Shown: positions 27,392 to 34,953 of the stretch, piece after piece
How positions within the stretch are numbered: position 1 is the first letter of the stretch
How the letters are laid out: each line of letters starts with the position of its first letter
Assembly (NCBI GenBank): GCA_013166835.1
Contig: JABLTI010000003.1
Location: 1-64,000 of the forward strand
Source of the DNA: Promethearchaeati archaeon
Lineage (GTDB): Archaea > Asgardarchaeota > Heimdallarchaeia > JABLTI01
Length of the DNA stretch: 64,000 nt
Reading direction: 5' to 3'
Notes under the pieces: model-generated
The model's database searches: none
What the model was told of the DNA's origin: nothing
Seen by the model: the letters and a program-made list of their open reading frames with translations, nothing else
Made by a program: the position numbers and the translations under genes

Positions 27392-29349
27392 CTTCCAGCA
27401 ACCACCTGTTTTGTTTTTAAGGGAATTTGTTCTTCCCTTGGAATTGAAATAGCTTGCTTAGGACAGACTTGGACACAAAGTGCACAACCATTACAATTGG
27501 GTAATATTACTAGATGTTCATTTTCGCCACTTGATGACCAACCGAATGCAGGACAACCAAGTTTCTTCATACAGACCTTACAACCCGTGCAAATTTCTGC
27601 AGCTACTCTGGCTCTAGTTACTTTTTCTTTGGTAATTCGACGTTCTCTTCCAGCAAGAATGGCACATTCTCCACGAGAGATTATTACCTTGGGTCCTTCA
27701 TCTTCGATATGTCTAGTTATTGTATCTTGGAGAAGTTCGGTGTGAAATGATTCAACAACTTTGACATTCTCAATACCAAGACCGTTAACAATATTAGCCA
27801 AATCAACCTCAGGAGTCGGGTCACCCATTAAATTACGGCCTGTGCAAGCATTGGGTTGATGTCCTGTCATTCCGGTTATCGAATTATCAAAAATAATAAC
27901 AGTTATCTTTGATCTGTGCTGTACAGCATTCAAAAGTGATGGTATGCCTGAATGCAAGAATGTCCCATCTCCTATCACAGCTAAGATTGGTTCTTTCACC
28001 CCTGATTGGTACATACCAGAAGCCATAGCTATTGAAGCTCCCATACAAATACAGGTATCAATTCCTGCTATTGGTTCATGAACTCCTTGATTGTAACACC
28101 CTCTATCTCCCAGTATTACTCCACCTTTCTTGTTTTTTCTAAGGGCCTCCTTTATTGAGTAATAAGTTGCTCTATGAGGACATCCCGCGCATAGTGCTGG
28201 GACTCTCTTTGTGAGCATATCTTCTACTTCTAAGTATGGTTTAGTTAATTCCTCACTAAACTTAACTTTGAATAGCTTCTCAATTCCTCCCCCTACAAGA
28301 TCAGGATTCAATTCTCCAGTGCGAGGCATAGTCTGGTCTTCTTTTCCATGTATTATTACCTCTATACCTTCTCTTTGAGCAAAAGCTCTTATTTGCATTT
28401 CAGTTACCGGTTCACATTCTTCTACAATCAGAACTTTTTCAAGTCCTTTAAAGTAATCATTTAAGAGTTGTTTTGGTAGAGGATATGTGGTTGCTAATTT
28501 TAGCACTTTTGCACTGATTTTTGTTTTCTCTAATACTTCTTCTACATAAGGATAAGTTAGTCCAGAAGCAATAATACCAAATTCTGTTTTAAATGGATTA
28601 GTTTTTGTTGTTATTTCTCCTTTGTCTATTAAGATTACTTTATTCCAAGGATTTGATTCGTTAATCACTGCTGCTCTGTTAATTTTTTCAGATAATATGG
28701 GTTGCCTTGCTCGAGACAAAGTGGAAATCATCACATATCTCTTTGGATCTTTTTCGAAATGTCCTTCTCTTCTCGGAGGAGTAATTTCTCCAAATGTTAC
28801 ATCAAAATAAGAATGACAAATCCTTGAGGTTATTCTTACAAAAACTGGTAATTGAAGTTCCTCAGACAGTTCAAAAGCATATTTCGTCATATCTTTTGCC
28901 TCTTGACCATCCATTGGTTCAAGAACAGGGATTTTCCCTAACATTCCAAAATATCTTGTGTCTTCTGCATTTTGCGAAGAGTGTTGCCCGGGATCATCAG
29001 CAGTTACTACTACCAAACCACCATTGACTCCAGTTATGGCTATTACAAGCAAAGGATCAGCGATTAAATTCACCCCAAGCATCTTTGTAACCATGACTGA
29101 CCGAACACCTGCAAGTGCAGATCCTGCTGCAACTTCAAATGCAACAGCTTCATTAACTGAATGTTCTGCATGAAAACCTAATTGATGCGCAAGTGGTCCG
29201 AGATTATCAAGTATCTGAGTTGATGGTGTCCCAGGAAAAGCTGTTGTTATTCCTGCTCCTGCTTCTATAATTCCTCTTGCAATTGCTTCATTACCTGTTA
29301 ATAAAACTCTTTCACCTGCATCTCTTAGCAGGTTTTTATTGACTTTCAT
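27388..29349 (-). CDS. iorA: indolepyruvate ferredoxin oxidoreductase, alpha subunit
   Basis: A 653-aa TPP enzyme. Residues 1-180 are the pyrimidine-binding domain (GNEAIARGIIEAGAGITTAFPGTPST in two phrases). The TPP-binding block with VIGDGTFLHSGIPSLLNA lies near residues 450-490. Two ferredoxin clusters end the protein: C587-x2-C590-x2-C593-x5-C599 and C619-x2-C622-x2-C625-x3-C629. The spacing of the first cluster, with a longer gap before its last cysteine, is the usual form in this family. ATG start with GAGGT upstream. It leads the iorAB transcript and supplies reduced ferredoxin from aromatic amino acid breakdown. Confidence 0.96.
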   Translation of the reverse strand: MKVNKNLLRDAGERVLLTGNEAIARGIIEAGAGITTAFPGTPSTQILDNLGPLAHQLGFHAEHSVNEAVAFEVAAGSALAGVRSVMVTKMLGVNLIADPLLVIAITGVNGGLVVVTADDPGQHSSQNAEDTRYFGMLGKIPVLEPMDGQEAKDMTKYAFELSEELQLPVFVRITSRICHSYFDVTFGEITPPRREGHFEKDPKRYVMISTLSRARQPILSEKINRAAVINESNPWNKVILIDKGEITTKTNPFKTEFGIIASGLTYPYVEEVLEKTKISAKVLKLATTYPLPKQLLNDYFKGLEKVLIVEECEPVTEMQIRAFAQREGIEVIIHGKEDQTMPRTGELNPDLVGGGIEKLFKVKFSEELTKPYLEVEDMLTKRVPALCAGCPHRATYYSIKEALRKNKKGGVILGDRGCYNQGVHEPIAGIDTCICMGASIAMASGMYQSGVKEPILAVIGDGTFLHSGIPSLLNAVQHRSKITVIIFDNSITGMTGHQPNACTGRNLMGDPTPEVDLANIVNGLGIENVKVVESFHTELLQDTITRHIEDEGPKVIISRGECAILAGRERRITKEKVTRARVAAEICTGCKVCMKKLGCPAFGWSSSGENEHLVILPNCNGCALCVQVCPKQAISIPREEQIPLKTKQVVAGR

Positions 29350-29433
29350 ATATTACTACCTCACTGTTTTTTTTATGAAGCGGTTAGGATATATTCGTCT
29401 TGGATCAATGCTCTAACAGAATGGTTCTTTGAG

Positions 29434-29712
29434 TTATAGGTCAATTGCTAATGAAGAAATCCATCTTACCTTTTCCTTTCTATGCCATTTTTTAATTTCT
29501 TCAATTTTTACTTTGTAAAATCCACCTTTGAGTCCTAACCCAATTTTTTTGAGCAATGCTTCTTTTGTTATGAAAAGCAGTGTATGTAAAAGCTTTTCTG
29601 TTAAATCGTAGCTTTTCTTTGCTGCCTTTAATACGTTTTGACTTTTTCCCGTAAAAGGTTTCTTTAAAATGAAGATTTTCTTTGTGCAGTTTGCTAGAAA
29701 AACTAATTTCAT
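29434..29712 (-). CDS. small basic protein, last gene of the radical-SAM unit
   Basis: A 92-aa lysine-rich protein that I do not recognise. The N-terminal 60 residues look helical (NVLKAAKKSYDLTEKLLHTL), followed by GLGLKGGFYKVKIEEIKKWHRKEKVRW. Its two N-terminal cysteine-containing segments do not form a known motif. The ATG shares its A with the preceding flavoprotein stop (TAATG), so translation is coupled. Coupling and orientation say it belongs with the upstream flavoprotein, cysteine hydrolase and radical SAM genes. It could be a small RNA-binding or partner protein, which is only inference from its charge. Confidence 0.6.
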   Translation of the reverse strand: MKLVFLANCTKKIFILKKPFTGKSQNVLKAAKKSYDLTEKLLHTLLFITKEALLKKIGLGLKGGFYKVKIEEIKKWHRKEKVRWISSLAIDL

Positions 29713-30611
29713 TAAATATTTAAAATCTCTTTAGCAATTCTCATTGCACATCTTATTCCTTGACCTGAAGAAATAGATATTTGTCTTTCAATTTTATTTA
29801 CCAAATCGCCTATAAAATAAACTCGATTTTCTTTAACAAACTTGTCAAATTTCACTTCTGAGAGGATATGATTTTGATCTCGTCCAACTGCAACAAGAAT
29901 AAAATCTGCTACTATTTCCTCTTTACTCTTAGTCTTCACAATAGGGAGTATTTCTTCCTTTTCTTTTTTTGCAGAGAATTCTTTGATATCTTGATTTGCT
30001 TTAATTGTGATGAACTTGTTATCAGTAGCTCTTTGAACTAGTAAAGGTAAAGATTTGTAATCTTTTGTTCGAGTAATTATTGTAATATGATTCTCCCTAT
30101 TCGCTAGATTTATTGCATAATCAAATGCAGCATCGCCACTTCCAATAATGGCAATTTTCTTGTTAAAGAATAATTTCTCAAGCATTTTTGCAGGTTCATA
30201 GAATAACAACCCGTTTTCCCGTAATTCCTCTTCTCCTTTAAAATTCAGTCTTCTAGGCTTAGTTCCGGTTGCTATTACAAGATATTGACAATTATATTGA
30301 TTCTTTTTGGACTTGGCAATAAATTCATCTTGTGATTTATCAAAAGAAAGACTGATTATTTCATCTTTCACAGTTTCAATTTCTAAATACTTAAGATGTT
30401 CCTCGAGTGTATAACAAAATTCTACCCCAGAGATGCCTTTTGGAAAACCCAAATAATTCTCTATGAGATTTGCATTTCTTGCTAATCCACCAATCTTTTC
30501 CTTATCAATTAGAATAACATCTAGTCCATAGCGTTTCAATTGAACAGCAGCTGCGCATCCCGCTGGTCCTGCACCAATTACTGTTATCTGATTTTTCTTA
30601 TTTACCATCAT
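29712..30611 (-). CDS. thioredoxin-reductase-like flavoprotein lacking the CxxC
   Basis: A pyridine-nucleotide flavoprotein of about 299 aa. The FAD site is VIGAGPAGCAAAVQ near the N-terminus, the NAD(P) site IIGSGDAAFDYA in the middle, and the second FAD motif VYFIGDLVN near the end. Where thioredoxin reductase has its redox C-x-x-C just before the NAD(P) motif, this protein has FYEPAKMLEKLF, so it cannot reduce thioredoxin in the normal way. Relatives without the pair include ferredoxin-NADP reductases of the TrxR type. The frame is open to 30659, but ATG 30611 is preceded by GGAGA and matches the family start. It overlaps the upstream hydrolase gene by 14 bases. Confidence 0.85.
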   Translation of the reverse strand: MMVNKKNQITVIGAGPAGCAAAVQLKRYGLDVILIDKEKIGGLARNANLIENYLGFPKGISGVEFCYTLEEHLKYLEIETVKDEIISLSFDKSQDEFIAKSKKNQYNCQYLVIATGTKPRRLNFKGEEELRENGLLFYEPAKMLEKLFFNKKIAIIGSGDAAFDYAINLANRENHITIITRTKDYKSLPLLVQRATDNKFITIKANQDIKEFSAKKEKEEILPIVKTKSKEEIVADFILVAVGRDQNHILSEVKFDKFVKENRVYFIGDLVNKIERQISISSGQGIRCAMRIAKEILNI

Positions 30612-31269
30612 TTTTTCTCTCCAGAAGTTCATTGCTGGTGACTGGTATTCCGAATCCATGACTAGCTGCTTTCAGAGTATTGAGATGAAGTTCTTCAGTA
30701 TAGGTTGCTAGGCAATCTATCGGTAAGAAGACTTCGAAGTCATAACAGAAAGCACTTCTAGCTGTCGTTTCACAACATAAATGAGTTGCTACACCGGCAA
30801 TTATTACTTGTTTACAATCACTTTCTATTAATAAATTCAACAAATTTGTATCTCTAAAGCAATCATAGGTACTTTTCTCAAGAACAACAGCATCTATTGT
30901 ATCAAATCTAGGATCTATTTTTGCTAATGGATCACTACTTTTCAAAGAATCTCCCCACCATTTATCCATAATGGATGTATCCTCAGAACTAGCTTTTAAT
31001 CCATATTTAGTGAAAACTACTAGTTTGTTATTCTCAGTGAAAAATTTTTGCAGTCTCTTTATTGGGTCAATAATCGCTTCAGAAGCTGGAAGATATGCAT
31101 GTGATTTTGGAGTGAGGAAAAACTCTTGCATATCAATAATTAGTAAAGCTGCTTTCTGAATGTCAAAATTAAATTCTCTTTTTGAGGAATAGAACTGCTC
31201 AAGAATTTCTTTCCATTCAGAGATTTTTCCTTTCCTATTTTCTTGGGTGAAATATTTTTCTTTTTTCAC
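30598..31269 (-). CDS. isochorismatase-like cysteine hydrolase
   Basis: A hydrolase of about 223 aa. The catalytic triad of the isochorismatase/nicotinamidase family is clear: Asp46 in ALLIIDMQEFF, Lys132 in VVLEKSTYDCF, and Cys165 in GVATHLCCETTAR. The family hydrolyses amides, imides or isochorismate; residues that would fix nicotinamidase activity (a zinc-binding D-x-H run) are not evident. The frame is open to ATG 31302, but GTG 31269 has GGTGAGG just upstream and begins 17 bases after the radical SAM stop. I therefore prefer it. It belongs to a four-gene overlapped unit. Confidence 0.87.
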   Translation of the reverse strand: MKKEKYFTQENRKGKISEWKEILEQFYSSKREFNFDIQKAALLIIDMQEFFLTPKSHAYLPASEAIIDPIKRLQKFFTENNKLVVFTKYGLKASSEDTSIMDKWWGDSLKSSDPLAKIDPRFDTIDAVVLEKSTYDCFRDTNLLNLLIESDCKQVIIAGVATHLCCETTARSAFCYDFEVFLPIDCLATYTEELHLNTLKAASHGFGIPVTSNELLERKNDGK

Positions 31270-31285
31270 TACCCTCACCTTATAT

Positions 31286-32224
31286 CTAGCATGATTCTTC
31301 ATATTTCTGAAATTCTTCTATTGTGAATGTTCCATTTTCAAATTTCAATGCATGTTGACCACAATTACTGCCAATGTGGTTTTCCTCTAATTCTCCAATG
31401 CTTAGGAGTACATCAAATCCTTTATCTTGAATGGCTTTAATTTTCTGCTTAGCAAATTCCCCTGTTTCAGGAGAAATCATGGATTGAAGACTATGAGCTT
31501 TGGCTATTTCTGTTGGATTTATTGGAGTTATTTTAATGAAGAATTTCTTGGGATCATAGACTTCTAGGAGTCTATCTGGATCAAGTGGATTACCTTTTTC
31601 AGCAGCAAAATTCAAGGTAATCTTCCGATCACCTTTCTGCCAGAACGCTTCTCCATAAGCAGCAATTTCTTCTAATGTCCAGATTTTGTATGGAATAACT
31701 TTTTTCCGGACATCCTCTTCGGTTGAATGAATAGAAAATTGTAATTGGAAATGACCATTAGGATAAAGATCGTTTTTGATTTCTAACATCTCGTCCATGA
31801 ACTTGTTAGCATTACTCGGTGCAATTGTTGATATACAAGGCATTAATCCAGGAGCATTATATAACTCTGGGAGTTTTCTCATAACATCTAAAACATCAGG
31901 GTTGAGAGCTGGTTCACCCATTCGAGCAAATTGAATCTTAAATTTCTCAGCAGGGATTGTTCTATCAGGATAACGTTTGGAAACCATATAATCAATTTGC
32001 TTATACATAACATCGTAAGAAATTTTGCCATGATAATAGGTCCCAGCGTCGCACATAGAGCATTTGACCGGGCAACCATACATCGTTGAAAGAATCAAAA
32101 CCCACTTCATATCTCGAGGAACCGGTGGTTGAAGAGACTCAACAAATTCAATGAATTTGCCATCTTCTTGTGCAATATAGAGTATTGCTAAATCATCACG
32201 CCCATACTTTGCTACGATTTCCAA
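31286..32224 (-). CDS. RlmN/Cfr-like radical SAM protein
   Basis: A 312-aa radical SAM protein. The iron-sulphur motif is C51-x3-C55-x2-C58 (YGCPVKCSMCDAG). Near the C-terminus, IGSNCGQ places Cys288 at the place of the methyl-carrying cysteine in RlmN and Cfr (…ACGQL). The mid region with FSIHSTEEDVRKKVIPYKIW also follows RlmN, whose substrate is adenosine in rRNA and tRNA. It is shorter than RlmN (about 350-380 aa) because the N-terminal accessory domain is reduced. The start is TTG with GGTGTTA upstream. First gene of the unit that ends at 29434; the RNA target, if any, is unknown. Confidence 0.8.
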   Translation of the reverse strand: MEIVAKYGRDDLAILYIAQEDGKFIEFVESLQPPVPRDMKWVLILSTMYGCPVKCSMCDAGTYYHGKISYDVMYKQIDYMVSKRYPDRTIPAEKFKIQFARMGEPALNPDVLDVMRKLPELYNAPGLMPCISTIAPSNANKFMDEMLEIKNDLYPNGHFQLQFSIHSTEEDVRKKVIPYKIWTLEEIAAYGEAFWQKGDRKITLNFAAEKGNPLDPDRLLEVYDPKKFFIKITPINPTEIAKAHSLQSMISPETGEFAKQKIKAIQDKGFDVLLSIGELEENHIGSNCGQHALKFENGTFTIEEFQKYEESC

Positions 32225-32410
32225 ATGATAACACCTATAATTTTTTACTTGGAGTTTTATTCAATCCAGATAGCAAAGTCGGATTTAAGAGGGCTCCTTA
32301 CTCTTAATGAAATTGTTCCACACAGGCTTTTTAAAATATTCGGAATAACTTTAACATTAGTAACTTTAATGTAAAATCTTTTGTTTTTACGGTCAAACTA
32401 GAAAAAATCT

Positions 32411-32418
32411 TTTAAATA
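32411..32418 (+). promoter_or_regulatory. TATA box of the DegV gene
   Basis: TTTAAATA sits about 65 bases before the ATG at 32481, and AGGAGATA provides the ribosome site. Upstream, TAACTTTAA occurs twice, separated by six bases, near 32350-32375. These may be operator half-sites or chance in AT-rich DNA. Confidence 0.4.
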
Positions 32419-32480
32419 CGAAAAATGAGAATACAAAAGAAATAATTATAGAATAAAAGTTAATCTGCAGGAGATAACTT

Positions 32481-33371
32481 ATGTCTAAAAAAATCAAAAT
32501 TGTTACAGATTCTACAAGTGATATTTCGCCTAAAATAGCTAAAAAGCTCAATATTGATGTTGTTCCCTTAAACATCTTTTTTGGCGAAGAAAAATTCAAA
32601 GATGGCGTATCAATCTCTGCTTCTGAAGTATATCAGAGACTCCAAAATAAGAAGGGACCTTGGCCTACAACTTCTCAACCAGCAGCTCGTGATTTATTAC
32701 CTTATTATAATAAAGCATTTGAAGAAGGATATGAAACTATAATTTCTGTTCACGTGACCTCAAACATGTCTGGTACTTTGAACTCAGTGAATTTAGCCAA
32801 GCAAATGGTGCAAGATAAAGATCTAGTTATTGTGGATAGTAACACAGTAACCCATAGTTTAGGCTTAATCGTTTATGAGTTGGCAAAACATGTTGAAGCT
32901 GGTAAAAGTAAGGATAAATTACTAAATATCTTAAATAACACTCTCATTCCAAATGCCCAGATTTGTGCTGTTGTTGATACTCTCGAATATCTCCATAAAG
33001 GTGGTAGGATAGGTCGAGCTCAGAAAGTCCTTGGAACCTTATTGAATATGAAACCAATTTTACAAGTCAAAGATGGTTTTGTAGACAGCTTTGGCAAAGT
33101 AAAAGGATTCGATGAAGCTTTCGACAATTATGTGAAAATGGTTCCGAAAGTATTTGATAATTTGTTAACAGATACCGTTTGGATAGGTTATGCAGCAGAC
33201 GATGAAAATGCTAAGAGACTTTATGAAGCAATTAAGGATTTACCAAATGCTCCCAAAGAAATCGATATTTATGAAATTGGACCAACCGTTGGTGTTCATT
33301 TAGGTCCTAAATCTATGACTATGTCTTGGATTGGTAATTGGGACACAGATTGGTTCTTCGGAAAGTATTGA
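32481..33371 (+). CDS. DegV family fatty-acid-binding protein
   Basis: A 296-aa two-domain protein of the DegV/FakB family, which binds one fatty acid in a buried pocket. Marks: IVTDSTSDISPKIAKKL at the N-terminus, WPTTSQPAARDL, and SVHVTSNMSGTLNSVN with the conserved serine-glycine carboxylate loop. In Firmicutes FakB presents the fatty acid to the kinase FakA, giving acyl phosphate for PlsY. No FakA or PlsX lies in the window, but two PlsY genes do. ATG start with AGGAGATA upstream. It is divergent from the radical SAM gene. Confidence 0.93.
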   Translation: MSKKIKIVTDSTSDISPKIAKKLNIDVVPLNIFFGEEKFKDGVSISASEVYQRLQNKKGPWPTTSQPAARDLLPYYNKAFEEGYETIISVHVTSNMSGTLNSVNLAKQMVQDKDLVIVDSNTVTHSLGLIVYELAKHVEAGKSKDKLLNILNNTLIPNAQICAVVDTLEYLHKGGRIGRAQKVLGTLLNMKPILQVKDGFVDSFGKVKGFDEAFDNYVKMVPKVFDNLLTDTVWIGYAADDENAKRLYEAIKDLPNAPKEIDIYEIGPTVGVHLGPKSMTMSWIGNWDTDWFFGKY

Positions 33372-33403
33372 TATTAAATCAATTCATTTCCTTCTTTTCT
33401 TTC

Positions 33404-33901
33404 TTATTTTTCAATTAACATGTTCTGACAGACAGGACAAGTCTTATGTTTCACAAGCCATTCTTCGAGATATTTCTTTATGAAATATGAGCTGCAAAAT
33501 GGGCATTGTAAAACCTCATCATCATCCTGTATTTCCGTTTTTGAAATCATACATTTCTCATTCTGAATTGGATAATCAACTTTTGAAGCAATAATTTTCG
33601 CATCACTAGATACTATATCATCCTCTTCCTCAATCGATAATCTTTGAGATCTACTAACAGGTTGTCTGGTTCTAGTAGGGGTTGTTTGTATTCTTGGTGG
33701 ACTTCTTTTCTTTTGTTTCTTGAAGTTTGATACAAAAAGTATTGTTCCAAAAATAAAGAACAATACTCCAAAAATAATGAAAAGATAATCAAAGCTTGAG
33801 CCTTCTACAAATCCATATCTGAACAAACCAAAACCAGCAAGTCCTAGACCTAATATAATTGCAATCCAAGATAAAATACCCTGATACCTCTTAGAAGACA
33901 T
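33404..33901 (-). CDS. membrane-anchored RING-like zinc-finger protein A
   Basis: A 165-aa protein: two membrane helices (about 11-28 and 38-58), a basic and Arg/Pro-rich linker (60-88), an acidic patch, then a C-terminal zinc domain with C117, C133-x2-C136 and C155-x2-C158. The order CMIS...LQCPFC...YLEEWL...TCPVC follows RING-H2 fingers, and the distance from C117 to the last C-P-V-C equals that of a common RING-H2. The second zinc site (C133, C136, C155, C158) is complete; of the first site only C117 remains. It forms a tandem pair with the next gene. An E3-like or structural role is inference; a plain treble-clef is the alternative. Confidence 0.75.
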   Translation of the reverse strand: MSSKRYQGILSWIAIILGLGLAGFGLFRYGFVEGSSFDYLFIIFGVLFFIFGTILFVSNFKKQKKRSPPRIQTTPTRTRQPVSRSQRLSIEEEDDIVSSDAKIIASKVDYPIQNEKCMISKTEIQDDDEVLQCPFCSSYFIKKYLEEWLVKHKTCPVCQNMLIEK

Positions 33902-33926
33902 AAACTACTAGTGGGTAACCAAATTA

Positions 33927-34445
33927 TTAAATCTTCTTTATTTTTAGTTTTGCTTGACAAATTGGACATTTACTATTCTTGTTTAGCCACCCAAGTAGAT
34001 ATTTGCTTAGATAATAGTTTTCACAATTGGGACATTGTAAAGCGGATTCATCTTTTCCAATTAGTGTTTTAGATATCATACAAATTATATTTTCTTGTTT
34101 TTCACTAGCTAAAATATATTTAAGTTCATATTCACTAGATTTTTCCTTCTCAAATTGCGCTAAATCAATAACACTTGCTTCGTCAACCATTCTCTCGATT
34201 TCTATATCAGATAATCTCATATCTACTCGAGATCTTGCCAAGATAATCTTTTTATGATCTCTTCTATTAACAGAAAAACCAACAAGACCGACTATAAAAA
34301 AGAAAAATCCGATGCTTAATACAGTAAAAAATTCACTCAATATATCTACAATTGTGAGTAATCCGAAGCTTCCTAGTATAGCTAACACTCCTAATACCAT
34401 TAGGAAAATGAAAAGAATTCTTCTTGCTCTAAACTTCTCTTCCAT
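33927..34445 (-). CDS. membrane-anchored RING-like zinc-finger protein B
   Basis: A 172-aa paralogue of the neighbouring protein. Two membrane helices (about 11-31 and 41-57) are followed by a basic, helical linker (62-118) and a zinc domain C122, C138-x2-C141, C160-x2-C163 with exactly the same cysteine spacing (x15, x2, x18, x2). Shared residues are CMISKT, LQCP-x-C, KYL-x2-WL and CP-[VI]-C. Linker sequences differ, which suggests different partners. It lies 25 bases upstream of its paralogue and is probably co-transcribed, being first. Start is ATG without an obvious ribosome site. Confidence 0.75.
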   Translation of the reverse strand: MEEKFRARRILFIFLMVLGVLAILGSFGLLTIVDILSEFFTVLSIGFFFFIVGLVGFSVNRRDHKKIILARSRVDMRLSDIEIERMVDEASVIDLAQFEKEKSSEYELKYILASEKQENIICMISKTLIGKDESALQCPNCENYYLSKYLLGWLNKNSKCPICQAKLKIKKI

Positions 34446-34519
34446 AAAATAATATAGAAAAAGACATTATAAAATCATTCTGTAATTAATTTAGGAAATG
34501 ATTTTCTATAATATAATCA

Positions 34520-34526
34520 TTATATA
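34520..34526 (+). promoter_or_regulatory. TATA-like element before the cupin gene
   Basis: TTATATA lies about 60 bases upstream of the GTG start at 34584, with GAGGGAA close to the start. It fits an archaeal promoter with a leader of about 35 bases, but the region is AT-rich. Confidence 0.3.
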
Positions 34527-34583
34527 CTTAATTGATAAAAATAACAATCAACAAGAGTCTATTATTATTAAGAGGGAACCATT

Positions 34584-34943
34584 GTGGACCAAGTAAGAAT
34601 CTATGATTTACGATTGAAAGATTGGAGTAGAATTAGAGAGGAATTAACAGAAGAAGTTTACGGGAAATCATTAATCCCAAAAGATTGGTCCAATGTAGCA
34701 ATTTCTCTAACAAAAGTGGAATCAAATGGAGAATTTCGAAATCACATTGATTCATACCATCATGTTTTCTATTTCATGAAAGGAACAGGAACTGGTTATA
34801 TTAACAATGAAAAATATGAAATAAAACCTGAGTTAATTGTAGAAATTCCAGCAGGCATAGATCATGGATATAAAAATACTGGAAAAGATGAGCTAATACT
34901 ATTAACAATAAATATTCCCAATAAAGAAAAAGAAAAGAAATAA
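34584..34943 (+). CDS. small cupin-domain protein
   Basis: A 119-aa single-domain cupin. The first metal motif reads RNHIDSYHHVFYFMKGTGTGYI, with His-x5-His-His, and the second PAGIDHGYKNTG. This is the beta-barrel of small mannose-6-phosphate-isomerase-like or regulatory cupins, which bind a metal and small ligands. The catalytic role is not evident. The start is GTG with GAGGGAA upstream. It is divergent from the RING-like pair and convergent with the nucleotidyltransferase gene. Confidence 0.88.
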   Translation: MDQVRIYDLRLKDWSRIREELTEEVYGKSLIPKDWSNVAISLTKVESNGEFRNHIDSYHHVFYFMKGTGTGYINNEKYEIKPELIVEIPAGIDHGYKNTGKDELILLTINIPNKEKEKK

Positions 34944-34953
34944 TGGGCATTGA

